A stretch of DNA of 64,000 bases from Alphaproteobacteria bacterium (GTDB lineage Bacteria > Pseudomonadota > Alphaproteobacteria > Acetobacterales > Acetobacteraceae). The notes under the pieces are model-generated. The model saw only the letters and a list, made by a program, of their open reading frames with translations. It was not told the DNA's origin and did not search any database. This document shows, one piece after another, positions 1 through 10,807 of this stretch. Position numbers and translations under genes: made by a program. Location: NCBI GenBank assembly GCA_020850755.1, contig JADZEB010000018.1, positions 234,649 through 298,648 of the forward strand, written 5' to 3'. Each line of letters opens with the position of its first letter. Position 1 is the stretch's first letter.

Positions 1-2176
1 GCCCGCCGATCAGCATCAAGGCGAGCCAGGGCGGCAGCAGCGGCAGTTCGGCGACGCCGGTCACGACATGGTCGCGGTTCTGGCGCAGGCCGAGCCAGTT
101 CGCGCCCCAGGCATCGCGCCCGGCCGGGACGCGGCGCAGCTCGGGCACGCCGGCATCGGCGAGCCACATCACCGCGCCCCCGCTCGCGCGCGCGGCCGGC
201 TGGAGTATCTCGGGGCTGGCGCGCAGGTCGGCGATCTCGGGCGGGTTGGGCATGCCGGCGGCGGCGAGCGCCACGCGCTGCCCGTCCGTGACGCGCCAGA
301 CGCCGGGCACATCCGCCACCACGCTGCCCCCCGACCGCCCGCCGCCGCGCGGGGCGAGCGTGATGCGCTGCTCGCGTTCGGCCGGGGCGCGCAGCTCGCC
401 CGAGGCATCCTCGGGCGCGGTGACGGTGATCTCGGGCGGCGGGCCGGCATCGAGCGAGCGGCGCTCGACCATCAGCCGCCCGCCCTCGACATGGGCGCGC
501 AGATCCTCCTCCTCGAGGTCGGGCTCCTTCATCAGCCAGTGCGCGAGGCGCCGCAGGAGCTCGGCCTGCGGCCCGCCGCCATCATAGTTGCGGCTCCAGA
601 GCCAGATCTGGTCGGAGGCGAGCAGCGCGACGCGGCCCTGCCCGGCGCGGTCGAGCAGCAGCAGCGGCGCGCCATTCTCGGCCTCCATCACTGGGTGGCC
701 GCGCGCATTGGCCAGCTCGATGCGGCGGAACCAGCGGCCCCAGCTTGGATCGGCGGCGGGCGCGGCAGTGGGCGCGGCAGTGGGCGCGAGGGCGGGCGCG
801 GCGGGTGGGACGCCCGGGGCCGTGGCGGCCGGCGCCGCGGCGGATGATGGCGCGGGCGCATTGGCGCCGGCCAGCCCCTCGGTCACCGGGTGGCGGAAAC
901 CGACATCGCTGACGCGCGGGCGAAACAGGGTCTCGGCCACGCGCCCCGTCGGCGCGCCGGGCAGGATCGCGCCCAAGGGCGTGTTGTAGAGGCTCTGGTT
1001 GCCGACGAATTCGGGCCCGGCCGACATCAGGAGCGCGCCGCCATTGCGCACATAATCGGCGATGTTGCGCAGATAGAGCGGCGGCAGGATGCCGCGATTC
1101 TGGAACCGGTCCATGATGATCAGGTCGAAATCGCGGATGCGCTGCACGAACAGCTCGCGCGTCGGGAAGGCGATCAGCGCCAGCTCGTTGAGCGGGGTGA
1201 GATCGTCCTTCTCGGGCGGGCGCAGGATCGTGAAGTGCACCAGATCGACCGCCGGATCGGCCTTCAGCAGGCGCCGCCAGGTGCGCTGGCCGGCATGCGG
1301 CTCGCCCGAGACCAGGAGCACGCGCAAGCGGTCGCGCACGCCGTTCAGCGTGATGATGGCGCGGTTGTTGAGCTGCGAGACCTCGCCCGCGCGCGGCTCG
1401 ACCTCGAACTCGATCACCGAGGCGCCGGCGCGCGGCACCGGCACCTCGATGCGCTGCTCGCGTCCCACCGGCACGGGCGCGTCGCGGAAGGCGGTGCCGT
1501 CCTGGCGGCCGACCAGGCGGGCGCTCGATGCCGGCTCCCCGCCGAGATCCTCGACGATGACGCGCAGCTCGACCGTGCGCCCGACAATGCCGAAGGAGGG
1601 CGCCTCGACCACGCGCACGCGCCGGTCCGTCTCGCCGCGGCGGCCGGCGAGCAGCACATGGAAGGGCGCGCCCCCCGTTGCGGCATCGAGCTCGGCCGGC
1701 AGGTCGTGGACCTGGCCATCGGTCAGCGCGAGCACGCCGGCCAGCCGCCCGCGCGGGATGTCGGCCAGGGCGCGCGACAGAGCCTCGAACAGGCGCGTGC
1801 CCTGGGTGCCCGCCTCGGGCGCGAGAGCGATGCGGAATTCGAGGTCGGGGAAGCGGCGCAGCCGCTCCTCCAGCCGGGCGCGGGCCTGCGCGATCTGGCG
1901 CGCCCGCTCGCCGCGCGGGGCGCCGGCACCGATCGAGGCGCTGTCATCGACCAGCAGCACGGCGATGTCGGAGAGGGGGGCGCGCGTTTCCTCGACCAGG
2001 CGGGGGTTGAGGATCGCCAGCAGCATCAGCGCCAGCACGGCGGTGCGCAGCCACGCCCCGCGCGCGCGCCGCCACAGGGCGAGCAGCGCCAGCAGCGCCG
2101 CCGCCGCGCCGAGCGCGGCCACCAGCTCGACCGGCAGGCGCGGGGCGAAGCTCAGTTGCGTGATGGCGAAGTCCAT
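1..2176 (-). CDS. vWA/GATase-like membrane protein, fourth gene of the MoxR operon (3' end cut off)
   Basis: The frame is open from an ATG at 2176 to the left edge, about 725 residues, so the C-terminus is missing. After a short N-terminus come two hydrophobic segments (about residues 12-32 and 38-52). A von Willebrand A-like domain follows, with a MIDAS-type DDSAS after VLLV and a later LTDGQ. A glutamine-amidotransferase-like domain (NGGALLMSAGPEF) and a long Ala/Pro linker come next, and a final hydrophobic segment (PLLPPWLALMLIGG) runs off the edge. This is the usual design of the large membrane proteins encoded after MoxR and DUF58. It lies 21 bp after the DUF4159 gene on the same strand. 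The substrate of these systems is unknown; a role in envelope assembly or metal insertion is inferred from other MoxR-vWA loci. Confidence 0.8.
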   Translation of the reverse strand, partial: MDFAITQLSFAPRLPVELVAALGAAAALLALLALWRRARGAWLRTAVLALMLLAILNPRLVEETRAPLSDIAVLLVDDSASIGAGAPRGERARQIAQARARLEERLRRFPDLEFRIALAPEAGTQGTRLFEALSRALADIPRGRLAGVLALTDGQVHDLPAELDAATGGAPFHVLLAGRRGETDRRVRVVEAPSFGIVGRTVELRVIVEDLGGEPASSARLVGRQDGTAFRDAPVPVGREQRIEVPVPRAGASVIEFEVEPRAGEVSQLNNRAIITLNGVRDRLRVLLVSGEPHAGQRTWRRLLKADPAVDLVHFTILRPPEKDDLTPLNELALIAFPTRELFVQRIRDFDLIIMDRFQNRGILPPLYLRNIADYVRNGGALLMSAGPEFVGNQSLYNTPLGAILPGAPTGRVAETLFRPRVSDVGFRHPVTEGLAGANAPAPSSAAAPAATAPGVPPAAPALAPTAAPTAAPAADPSWGRWFRRIELANARGHPVMEAENGAPLLLLDRAGQGRVALLASDQIWLWSRNYDGGGPQAELLRRLAHWLMKEPDLEEEDLRAHVEGGRLMVERRSLDAGPPPEITVTAPEDASGELRAPAEREQRITLAPRGGGRSGGSVVADVPGVWRVTDGQRVALAAAGMPNPPEIADLRASPEILQPAARASGGAVMWLADAGVPELRRVPAGRDAWGANWLGLRQNRDHVVTGVAELPLLPPWLALMLIGG

Positions 2177-2197
2177 GATGCGCCTGCCCCCGCCCGC

Positions 2198-4969
2198 CTA
2201 CTGGCCCAGCCGTTCCAGGATCGCCGGCACATGCACCTGGTCGCCCTTGTAGTTGCCGGTCAGGGCGTAGATCACCAGGTTCAGCCCGAAGCGATAGGAA
2301 AGCAGGCGCTGGCGCGCGCCGCCCGGCACCACGGCATAGGGGTTGCGCCCCTGCGCATCGACCGCCCAGGCCGAGGCCCAGTCATGCCCGCCGATCACCA
2401 CCGCCGAGACGCTGTCATTGGCGCGGTCCTGGTCGCGCTGCACCCAGAGCTGGCCGCCGGTCCAGCGGCCGGGGAACTGGTCGAGCAGGTAGAAGGCGCG
2501 GGCGAGCACATGGTCGCCCGGCACCGGCGTCAGCGCCGGAATCGAAAGCCCGCGCGTCAGCCGGCGCAGATTGGCCTCGCCCTCGCCGAAGGTGCCGCCG
2601 CCGCCCGCGCCGCCCTCGCGCGTGTCGAACAGGATGATGCCGCCATTGCGCATGAACTCGTTCACCGCGCGCTGGGCGTTGGCATCGAGCGCCGGCTGCT
2701 CGGCCGTGACCGGCCAGTAGAGCAGCGGGAACACTGCCAGCTCGTCCTGGCCGAGGCGCACTGCGGCGGGCGGGCCGAGATTGGCCGCCGTGCGCTGGTT
2801 GACGAAGGCGGCAAGCCCGAGCAGACCCATGCGCGAGACATCGTCCACCTGGCCCGCGCCGGTGACGACATAGGCGAGCCGCATCTCCAGCGCCGCGCTC
2901 TGCACCTGCGCCGGCGCGGCTGCCTGCGCCCAGGCCGCGCGCGGACCAGGCGCGAGCATGGCCGAGAGCAGCACGCCGAGCAGGATCGCAGGTGCCACGC
3001 GCGCCCCCTCCATGCCGCGCGCGCCGGGGCGCAGCAGGCCGCGCAGTCCGAGCGCGATCAACAGGTCGAGCAGCAGCAGCGCCAGCGCGATCGCAAGGAG
3101 CGGCGGCTTCAGATCGGCCTCGGCCACGCCGGTGGCGCCGATCGGCGCCAGCACCGTGCCGGCCGGCAGGGCGGCCGTCTGGCGCAGCGCCGGCAGGCCG
3201 GGCCCGAGATTGAGCGCGCGGCGATTGGCCTCCTCGCCATAGAAGCCGGGCGGGTGGCGCGGGCTTGCCGCCGCCGCCTCGATCTCGCGCGCGGCGATGC
3301 CGCTGGCGGTGGGGGGCGGCGCGCCGAGCCGGCCGAAGCCGTCGAGCGTCTCATAAGGCGGCAGCACGGCGTCGCCCCCAGCGGCGGCGACACCCTGGGA
3401 AAGCTGCAACAGCCTTTGCAGCATCTCCACGAACAGGCCGGAGAGCGGCAGGTTCGACCAGTCGGTGTTGGCGGTGATGTGGAACAGCACGACGAAGCCC
3501 TGCCCGCGCGCCTCGGCGGTGACCAGCGGCGTGCCGTCGGCCAGACGCGCCCATGTGCGGCGCGATAATTCGGGCGCGGGCTCGGCCAGCACCTGGCGCT
3601 CGACGCGCACCTCCTCAGGCACCGGCAGGCCGGCGAAGGGCGTGCCTTCGGGGAAGGGGGCGAGTGCCGCCGGCTGCGTCCAGGACAGCGCCCCGCCAAG
3701 CTGGCGGTCGCCCGCGCGTAGCCGCACCGGCAGGAGCGCGTCGGGGCGCGCGGCGGTGCGCGGCCCGGCGAAGCGGATCAGCATGCCTCCGCGCGCGATC
3801 CAGCTCTGCAATGCCTGCTGGTCGGGTTCGGGCAGGGCGTCGAGATCGGCCAGGATCAGCACGGCAAGCTCGCGCTGCAACAGGCTGGTGACGGTGCCGC
3901 GGCGCAGCTCGGCGAAGGGCGAGAGCGCGCGGTCGAGGTAGAACAGCTCGCCGATCAGCGGCTGATCGGCGCTTTCCGCCGCGCCCGCGATCAGCCCGAC
4001 CGGGCGGCGGCGCCAGCGTTCGTCCAAGAGCGCGACGCCGCCCGCCCCGGCATTGTTCTCGAGATCGAGGCGGGCCAGCCGGTTGCGCAATTCGGGCGGC
4101 AGCGCGATCGCGCCTTCGGCGCCGGTCGCGCCGGGCGGGAAGGCCAGCTCGACGCGCGCGAGCGTGCGGCCATCGGCGGTGCGCGCCAGCACCGCGGCCT
4201 CGGTGGCGATGGCCGAGGGCGTCTGGGCCAGGCGCGCGACGATCTGGCCCGCCTCGCTGCGCGGGGCCAGCATCAGCCGCGTCGGCTGGTCGCGCGCGGC
4301 GGCGAGCACGACCAGGCTGCCGAGGCGCTGCAACTCGTCGGCGAGGTCGCCGTGGCGGTCGGCGGCCTCGCGGGCATGCTCGATCCCGTCGGAGAGCCAG
4401 TAGGCCGAGACGGTGCCGGCCGGCTGGAAGGCGCGCAGCGCGGCGCGCGCCGCCTCGCGGTCCGGCGCCCAGGGCTTGGGGCGCAGCGCGGCCAGGCGCT
4501 GGCGCATCTCGGGCGCGGGCATGGCAGGCGTCACGGCGGGCGGCTGGCCGCGCTCGTCGGCGGCGGTGGCGAGCAGCGCCACCGGCCTGCCGGCGCGCTC
4601 GGCGCGATCGACGATCTGATCGAGCGCGCGCTGGCGCAGGGTCCAGTCGGGGCCGCTCGGCCAGCCATCATCGACCACCAGCAGCACCGGCCCCGAGCCG
4701 GGCGCCAGCTCGCGCGGGTTCAGCACCGGCTGGGCGAGGGCCACGATCAGGATCGCGGCGGCGACCAGGCGCAACAGCAGCAGCCACCAGGGCGTGCGCG
4801 AGGGCGTTTCCTCGCGTCGCGCCAGCTCGAACAGAAGGCGGATGGCTGGAAAGCGCTGGCGCTTCGGCGCCGGCGGCGTCACGCGCAACAGCCACCACAG
4901 CACCGGCAGCGCCGCGAGCGCGACCAGGAGCCAGGGGGCGGCGAAGCCGATCGTGCCGAGGGAGAGCAT
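2198..4969 (-). CDS. BatA-type N-terminal domain / DUF4159 membrane protein
   Basis: This 923-residue protein starts with a BatA-like aerotolerance-regulator segment: two transmembrane helices in residues 1-85 with the motif WWLLRVTPPAPKRQRFPA between them. A vWA-like region follows (VLLVVDDGWPSG), then a GATase-like middle (ILADLDALP, GGMLIRFAGP). Two more helices lie near residues 635-690, and a DUF4159 domain occupies about 700-923 (LAYVVTGAG, FPLLYWPV, NGGIILFDT). The length is normal for the family. It starts 18 bp after the DUF58 gene on the same strand and is surely co-transcribed with it. BatA/DUF4159 proteins are thought to be periplasm-facing partners of MoxR ATPases, but their client is unknown. 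Confidence 0.88.
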   Translation of the reverse strand: MLSLGTIGFAAPWLLVALAALPVLWWLLRVTPPAPKRQRFPAIRLLFELARREETPSRTPWWLLLLRLVAAAILIVALAQPVLNPRELAPGSGPVLLVVDDGWPSGPDWTLRQRALDQIVDRAERAGRPVALLATAADERGQPPAVTPAMPAPEMRQRLAALRPKPWAPDREAARAALRAFQPAGTVSAYWLSDGIEHAREAADRHGDLADELQRLGSLVVLAAARDQPTRLMLAPRSEAGQIVARLAQTPSAIATEAAVLARTADGRTLARVELAFPPGATGAEGAIALPPELRNRLARLDLENNAGAGGVALLDERWRRRPVGLIAGAAESADQPLIGELFYLDRALSPFAELRRGTVTSLLQRELAVLILADLDALPEPDQQALQSWIARGGMLIRFAGPRTAARPDALLPVRLRAGDRQLGGALSWTQPAALAPFPEGTPFAGLPVPEEVRVERQVLAEPAPELSRRTWARLADGTPLVTAEARGQGFVVLFHITANTDWSNLPLSGLFVEMLQRLLQLSQGVAAAGGDAVLPPYETLDGFGRLGAPPPTASGIAAREIEAAAASPRHPPGFYGEEANRRALNLGPGLPALRQTAALPAGTVLAPIGATGVAEADLKPPLLAIALALLLLDLLIALGLRGLLRPGARGMEGARVAPAILLGVLLSAMLAPGPRAAWAQAAAPAQVQSAALEMRLAYVVTGAGQVDDVSRMGLLGLAAFVNQRTAANLGPPAAVRLGQDELAVFPLLYWPVTAEQPALDANAQRAVNEFMRNGGIILFDTREGGAGGGGTFGEGEANLRRLTRGLSIPALTPVPGDHVLARAFYLLDQFPGRWTGGQLWVQRDQDRANDSVSAVVIGGHDWASAWAVDAQGRNPYAVVPGGARQRLLSYRFGLNLVIYALTGNYKGDQVHVPAILERLGQ

Positions 4970-4987
4970 GGCCGATGATGCTCGCCG

Positions 4988-5868
4988 CTAGAGCCGCGCC
5001 GCAAGCGCGGTGTAGAGGTTGAGCAGCGCCGCCTGCGGCGTCTCGGTGGTGCGGTGCGTGGCGAAGCGCCAGCCGGCGGCGGCGGCGATGCCGGCCAGCC
5101 CCTCGCGGTGCGCGGCCAGCCGCTGCTCGTATTCGGCGCGCACGCCCTCGACGCGCGCCAGCAGCGTGGTGCCCTCCTGTTCCAGCCCCTCGAAGCGCAC
5201 CCGCCCGGCATAGGGCAGCGTCTCCTCGGCCGGGTCGAGCACTTGCAGCATGTGGCCGTCGGCGGTGCGCTGGGCGAGCCGGGCGACGGTGCGCTGGATG
5301 TCATCGAGCGGGCCGAGGAAATCGCCGATCAGCACCACGCGCGCATGGCGCGGCAAGGGCGCCTCGGCCGGCAGCCCGGCGCCCGACTGCTTGGCAAGCG
5401 CCATCGCGATGCGGTCGAGCATGCCGCGCCCGCCCATCGGCCGCTGCCCGGCGCCGAGCAGCGCCACGCGCTCGCCCCCGCGCAGGAGAAGGGCGGCGAG
5501 CGCCAGCAGCAGCAGCTCGGCGCGCTCGAACTTTTCCGGCAGCGCATTGGTCGAGCGCCAGCGCATCGAGGCCGAGCCGTCGCACCACAGGAACACCGAC
5601 TGCGCCGCTTCCCACTCGTTCTCGCGAATATAGAGCCGATCCGACTTGGCCGAGGCGCGCCAGGAGACATGCGAGAGCGAATCGCCCGGCAGGAACGGGC
5701 GGAACTGCCAGAAGCTGTCGCCCTGGCCGACGCGCCTGCGCCCGTGCACGCCTTGCACCACGGTTGCGGCAACGCGCTCGGCCGCGACCATCAGCGGCGG
5801 GAAGCGCGCGGCAAGCTCCTCGGCCCGGCGGGCGCGGGTCTCGGTGGCGCTCTGCGCTGGGGCCTGGC

Positions 5869-5872
<4 letters not shown>
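4988..5872 (-). CDS. DUF58 domain-containing protein
   Basis: The 294-residue product carries the DUF58 signature around residues 50-85 (DSFWQFRPFLPGDSLSHVSW, then RASAKSDRLYIRENEWE). A vWA-like core follows with WCDGSASM, in which DGSAS matches a MIDAS metal site, and then VVLIGDFLGP. It has no transmembrane segment, unlike many DUF58 proteins, so it is probably cytosolic or membrane-associated. Its ATG overlaps the end of moxR by 4 bp, which indicates translational coupling. DUF58 proteins are constant partners of MoxR AAA+ ATPases and may act as their adaptor; the exact reaction is not known. Confidence 0.9.
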
Positions 5873-6903
<1,031 letters not shown>

Positions 6904-6916
6904 GTCTGGGTTCGCC

Positions 6917-6974
6917 CTGTCCTGCCTAGGGATGTCCTGCCTAGGGATGCCCTGCCTCGGGATGTCCTGCCGCG
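6917..6974. repeat. 15-bp tandem repeat upstream of the MoxR gene
   Basis: There are about four units of atgtcctgcctaggg: 6917-6931, 6932-6946, 6947-6961, and a partial one at 6962-6974. The second matches the unit exactly and the others differ by one to three bases. The array ends 14 bp upstream of the MoxR start codon on the opposite strand, so it lies in the leader or promoter of that operon. Confidence 0.85.
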
Positions 6975-7093
6975 CGACCAGCCGTCGCGCTAACCCTGCC
7001 GCGAAAAGCCCGGGTTGCCCACTTCACCCGGACCCCCCATGCTACCTATATGTCGTGTCACTCCGGAAGTGCCACCTCGGGGATCACGGGGAC

Positions 7094-8020
7094 GTGAGAA
7101 CAGCCTTTCCGACACGCCGCCTTGCCGCCTGCGCCGCCGCCGAGGGTTTCCCGGCCGGCCGGCCGGCCGGTTGCGCCGGCACGGGCGGGGCGGTCCTGGC
7201 CCCGGTGGACGGGCCCGAGCGCGGGCGCGGCTTCGCCCGGATGGGCGGGGGCGCCACGGCACGGGGCCGCGGGGCGGCCGAGTCCCCGCTTCGGGCGGCG
7301 CCGAGAGGGTCGGACCATCCGCCTGCCAAGCCCGTCGGGGACACCGCCGGTCCCAGCCCCGCCGCGGGGCCGCCCCTGCGCGAAGCGGCGCCCCGGCCGG
7401 ACGCCGCGCCGCTGGCCAGGCATCCCGCCGGCGCCCAGGGTGCGAAGGACAGCCCCGGCCTGCCGGCCGTTCCTGCACTTGGTGGTGCGGCGCCCGGCGC
7501 CGCTCCCGCCCGCCCGCGCCGCCAGCCGGTGCTGTGCGGCGACCTCGACATGCGCATCGCCCGCGACGGCACCTGGTTCTACAACGGCTCGCCGATCGGC
7601 CGGAAGGAACTGGTCTGCCTGTTCGCCTCGGTGCTGCGGCGCGAACAGGATGGTGAGTACTGGCTCGTCACCCCGGCCGAGATGGGCCGCATCGAGGTCG
7701 AGGACGCGCCCTTCGTCGCGGTGGAACTGTTCTTCTCGGGCAAGGGACGCGAGCAGGTGCTGTCCTTCCGCACCAACATCGATGGCGTCGTCACCGCCGG
7801 GCCCAGGCACAAGCTGGCCGTGCGCCCCTCGCCGGTGACGGGCGAGCCCACGCCCTACATCATGCTGCGCGACCGGCTGGAAGCGCGCATCAACCGTGCC
7901 GTCTACTACGAGCTGGTGGCACTCGGCCAGATCGAGGTGATCGAGGGCGAGGCGCTGTTCGGCGTCTGGAGCGCGGGGCTGTTCTTCCGCCTGGGCCGGG
8001 CCGAGGACGTGCTGGTTTGA
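7094..8020 (+). CDS. DUF1285 domain-containing protein
   Basis: The conserved part begins near 7527 with PVLCGDLDMRIARDGTWFYN and continues through RKELVCLFASVL and RTNIDGVVTAGP to the C-terminus. This is the whole DUF1285 fold, a small two-lobed domain of unknown function. Upstream of it the frame is open but low in complexity (Ala, Pro, Arg, Gly), so the start is uncertain. A GTG at 7094 sits ten bases after a GGGGA and is used here; an ATG at 7241 would give about 259 residues. The stop codon overlaps the TTG start of the Nudix gene, so the two are translationally coupled, as commonly seen in alphaproteobacteria. Confidence 0.8.
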   Translation: MRTAFPTRRLAACAAAEGFPAGRPAGCAGTGGAVLAPVDGPERGRGFARMGGGATARGRGAAESPLRAAPRGSDHPPAKPVGDTAGPSPAAGPPLREAAPRPDAAPLARHPAGAQGAKDSPGLPAVPALGGAAPGAAPARPRRQPVLCGDLDMRIARDGTWFYNGSPIGRKELVCLFASVLRREQDGEYWLVTPAEMGRIEVEDAPFVAVELFFSGKGREQVLSFRTNIDGVVTAGPRHKLAVRPSPVTGEPTPYIMLRDRLEARINRAVYYELVALGQIEVIEGEALFGVWSAGLFFRLGRAEDVLV

Positions 8021-8667
8021 CGCCCGACAGCCTGCGCGCGCGCCTGGCCGACCGCGCCCACCTTGCCCGCGCCATGCCGACCATGAGCGACGATGGCGAG
8101 GTGGCGGGCGAGGCGCTGGCCGCCATGCTGCAAAGCGCGCGCCCGGCCGCCGTGCTGGTGCCGCTGGTCATGCACGCCGAAGGTGCCGCCGTGCTGCTGA
8201 CCAAGCGCACGCCGCACCTCGCCCAGCATGCCGGGCAGGTCGCCTTCCCGGGCGGGCGCATCGACCCCGACGACGAGAGCCCCGAGCATGCCGCGTTGCG
8301 CGAGGCCGAGGAGGAGGTGGGGCTCGCGCCGCGGGCGGTGGAGATCTTCGGCCGCCTGCCCGAGCATGTCACCGGCACGGGCTTTCGCATCACGCCGGTG
8401 ATCGGCTTCGTCGCACCCCCCGTGGCGCTCGCGCCTGCCCCCAACGAGGTCGAGGAGGCGTTCGAGCTGCCGCTCGCGATCGTGCTCGATGAGGCCAATC
8501 ACCGCCGCCAGCGCGCGATCTTCCGCGGCCGGCGGCGGCAATTCTGGGTGCTGCCGCACGATCGGCACTTCATCTGGGGTGCCACGGCGGCGATCCTGGT
8601 CAATCTCGCGCGCGTGCTGAACGATGCCGTGCCGATGGCGGCCGGCGGCGGGCGCAGCGGGACCTGA
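8017..8667 (+). CDS. Nudix CoA pyrophosphatase
   Basis: The 216-residue protein contains a complete Nudix box at about residues 87-109, from GGRIDPDDESPEHAALREAE to EEVGL. It also has the upstream HLAQHAGQVAFPGG signature that marks the CoA/acyl-CoA pyrophosphatase (NudL-like) branch. Such enzymes cleave CoA to 3',5'-ADP and phosphopantetheine with Mg2+ or Mn2+ in the cytosol. The start used is a TTG whose last two bases belong to the TGA stop of the DUF1285 gene; an ATG at 8074 would remove 19 residues but leave the domain intact. Confidence 0.88.
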   Translation: MTPDSLRARLADRAHLARAMPTMSDDGEVAGEALAAMLQSARPAAVLVPLVMHAEGAAVLLTKRTPHLAQHAGQVAFPGGRIDPDDESPEHAALREAEEEVGLAPRAVEIFGRLPEHVTGTGFRITPVIGFVAPPVALAPAPNEVEEAFELPLAIVLDEANHRRQRAIFRGRRRQFWVLPHDRHFIWGATAAILVNLARVLNDAVPMAAGGGRSGT

Positions 8668-8734
8668 CGCGACAGCAGGGCGCCCGCGCCGGGACGCGCG
8701 CCGCGCCGCACGGACGGGACGGGAGGAGACGGAC

Positions 8735-9058
8735 ATGTGGCGTGCGTGGCTCGAGGTGGCGGTGCCGTTCCTGCTGCCCTTCGCGCTCTATTTCGCCTAT
8801 CTCGCCATCCGCAGCCAGCAGGCGCAGGGCAATGGCGCGGCGGCGAACGACATTGGCGATGGCGCGGGCAATGGCGGCGCGGCTGCCGCGGCCAGCGGAC
8901 CGCCCTGGCTGCTGATGACCGTGATCGGGCTCGCGCTCGCGGCCGGGGTGCTGTTCTACACCGCGTTCACCGGCGGCGGGCGTCCGGGCGATGCCTATGT
9001 GCCGACGCGGGTCGAGGATGGGCGGCGCGTCCCGGCCGAGTTCCAGCCGCGGCGCTGA
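8735..9058 (+). CDS. DUF6111 family small membrane protein
   Basis: This 107-residue protein begins MWRAWLEVAVPFLLPFALYF, a first transmembrane helix. A Gly/Ala/Asn-rich loop follows, then a second helix (WLLMTVIGLALAAGVLFYT) and a short charged tail ending PTRVEDGRRVPAEFQP. That arrangement matches the DUF6111 family of Rhodospirillales. The ATG at 8735 is chosen because GGGAGGAG precedes it by seven bases; the frame is open further upstream, but that part is low-complexity. It follows the Nudix gene on the same strand and its end overlaps the next GNAT gene. The function is unknown. Confidence 0.82.
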   Translation: MWRAWLEVAVPFLLPFALYFAYLAIRSQQAQGNGAAANDIGDGAGNGGAAAAASGPPWLLMTVIGLALAAGVLFYTAFTGGGRPGDAYVPTRVEDGRRVPAEFQPRR

Positions 9059-9578
9059 GGCAGGGCGTTCCGCGCTGGCTCCCTTCTCCATCGCCGAGGA
9101 TGGTCTCGCGCAGGCGGACGGGGTGCGGGCGCTGCTGTGCGCCGCCTTTCCCACCCCGGCCGAGGCCGATCTGGTCGAGCGGCTGCGCCGCGACGGCGAT
9201 GCGGCGGTCGCGCTGGTGGCGGCGGCCGGGGATGGCCGCGTGATCGGGCATGTCATGCTCTCGCGCATGGCCGCCCCCTTCCGCGCGCTCGGGCTCGGGC
9301 CGGTGGCGGTGGACGCCGCCCATCGCCGCCGGGGCACCGGCGCGGCGCTGATCGGCGCGGCGCTGGCGCGCGCCCGCGCGGGCGGCTGGCAGGGCGTGTT
9401 CGTGCTCGGCGATCCCGCCTATTACCGGCGCTTCGGCTTCACGCCCGAGGCCGCCGCCGGCTTCGACTGCGCCTATGCCGGGCCCTATCTGATGGCGCTC
9501 GCACTTGGCGGCGGCCCCTTGCCGGTCGCATCGGGGCCGGTCGCCTATGCGCCCGCCTTCGCCGCGCTGGAGGCGTAG
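9018..9578 (+). CDS. GNAT family N-acetyltransferase (YhbS-like)
   Basis: The acetyl-CoA binding motif is clear: LGPVAVDAAHRRRGTGAALI, with the R-x-x-G-x-G/A turn. A later GDPAYYRRFGFTPEAA is typical of the YhbS-like branch. The domain starts near PFSIAEDGLAQADGVRALL. The true start is uncertain; the ATG at 9018 overlaps the end of the DUF6111 gene by 41 bp and leaves about 186 residues. The substrate cannot be deduced. The gene ends 5 bp before the first copy of the paired-palindrome repeat. Confidence 0.8.
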   Translation: MGGASRPSSSRGAEAGRSALAPFSIAEDGLAQADGVRALLCAAFPTPAEADLVERLRRDGDAAVALVAAAGDGRVIGHVMLSRMAAPFRALGLGPVAVDAAHRRRGTGAALIGAALARARAGGWQGVFVLGDPAYYRRFGFTPEAAAGFDCAYAGPYLMALALGGGPLPVASGPVAYAPAFAALEA

Positions 9579-9583
9579 CGCAC

Positions 9584-9712
9584 CCTAGGGCACGTTCCGA
9601 TCGGCTTCGATCAGCCGAACGGACCGTGCCCTAGGAACTCAAGGTTCGCGAGCAGCCTAGTCCGATCCGGTGGAGCCGCTGCTACGGTTCCACCGGATCG
9701 GACGCTGCTCTA
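9584..9712. repeat. paired-palindrome intergenic repeat, copy 1
   Basis: Two palindromes lie in tandem between convergent genes. Stem A pairs CCTAGGGCAC (9584-9593) with GTGCCCTAGG (9626-9635). Stem B pairs TCCGATCCGGTGGAGCCG (9661-9678) with its near-perfect complement (9685-9702). The linker includes TTCGCGAGCAG. The right end reads CGCTGCTCTA, and the last CTA (9710-9712) is the TAG stop of ychF on the minus strand. Related copies lie at 41929 and 51341. Confidence 0.88.
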
Positions 9713-10807
9713 GACGTTGAAGCGGAACAGCATGATGTCGCCATCCTGCACGACATAGTCGCGCCCCTCGACGCGCATCTTGCCGGCGGCCTTGGCGCCC
9801 TGCTCGCCGCCGAGGGCGACGAAATCCTCGTAGCCGATGGTCTCGGCGGCGATGAAGCCCTTCTCGAAATCGGTGTGGATCGCGCCCGCCGCCTGCGGCG
9901 CCTTGGCCCCCTTCGCCACGGTCCAGGCATGCGCTTCCTTGGGACCCACGGTGAAGAAGGTCAGCAGCCCCAACAGCCCGTAGCCGGCGCGGATCACGCG
10001 TGCGAGCCCGGTTTCCGTCAGGCCCAGACTGGCCAGGAAGTCGGCGCGCTCGGTCTCCGGCAGCTGCACGATCTCGGCCTCGATCGCGGCCGAGATCACC
10101 ACCGCCTCGGCGCCCTCGGCCTTGGCCTTGGCGATGACGCGCACGGTGTGCGCGTTGCCGCTCGCCGCCGCGCCTTCATCGACATTGCAGACATAGAGCA
10201 CGGGCTTGGCGGTGATGAGCTGCAACAGGCGCAGCTCGGCCTGCATCTCCTCGGGCAGGGGGACGCTGCGCGCCGGGCGGCCCTCGCGCAGCGCCCCCAG
10301 CACCGGCTCGATCACGGCAAGCTGCGCCTTGGCCGCCTTGTCGCCGCCGCGCGCCTTCTTTTCCAGCGCCGGGACGCGCTTTTCCAGGCTTTCGAGGTCG
10401 GCCAGCATCAGCTCGGTATCGACCGTCTCGGCATCGCGCACCGGGTCGATCGAGCCCTCGACATGGGTCACGTCGCTGCCTTCGAAGCAGCGCAGCACGT
10501 GCAGGATCGCGTCCACCTCGCGGATGTTGCCGAGGAAGGCGTTGCCCAAGCCCTCCCCGCGCGAGGCGCCGCGCACGAGCCCGGCGATATCGACGAATTC
10601 CAGGCTGGTCGGCACGATCCGCGCCGAGCGGGCGATGCGCGCGATGGCATCGAGCCGCGGGTCGGGCACGGCGACGCGGCCCTTGTTCGGCTCGATCGTG
10701 CAGAAGGGATAGTTCGCCGCCTGCGCGGCGGCCGTGGCGGTGAGCGCGTTGAACAGCGTCGACTTGCCGACATTGGGCAGGCCGACGATGCCGCAGTTAA
10801 ACCCCAT
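9710..10807 (-). CDS. ychF: redox-regulated ATPase YchF (Obg-like P-loop protein)
   Basis: The 365-residue product begins [20 protein letters not shown], the OBG-type P-loop. It has the switch region [25 protein letters not shown], a coiled-coil insert around residues 140-180, and a C-terminal TGS domain ([17 protein letters not shown] ... [16 protein letters not shown]). The length is the family standard. YchF prefers ATP to GTP and binds ribosomes. Its start overlaps the 3' end of pth by 11 bp, the classic pth-ychF pairing. The TAG stop is supplied by the end of the adjacent palindromic repeat. Confidence 0.97.
   Translation of the reverse strand: MGFNCGIVGLPNVGKSTLFNALTATAAAQAANYPFCTIEPNKGRVAVPDPRLDAIARIARSARIVPTSLEFVDIAGLVRGASRGEGLGNAFLGNIREVDAILHVLRCFEGSDVTHVEGSIDPVRDAETVDTELMLADLESLEKRVPALEKKARGGDKAAKAQLAVIEPVLGALREGRPARSVPLPEEMQAELRLLQLITAKPVLYVCNVDEGAAASGNAHTVRVIAKAKAEGAEAVVISAAIEAEIVQLPETERADFLASLGLTETGLARVIRAGYGLLGLLTFFTVGPKEAHAWTVAKGAKAPQAAGAIHTDFEKGFIAAETIGYEDFVALGGEQGAKAAGKMRVEGRDYVVQDGDIMLFRFNV

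Noticed and set aside
890..3568. 892-residue plus-strand open frame over the vWA and DUF4159 genes
   Set aside because: It is antisense to clear coding sequence. Its product is His/Arg/Gln/Glu-rich without motifs, as expected for the complement of GC-rich genes.
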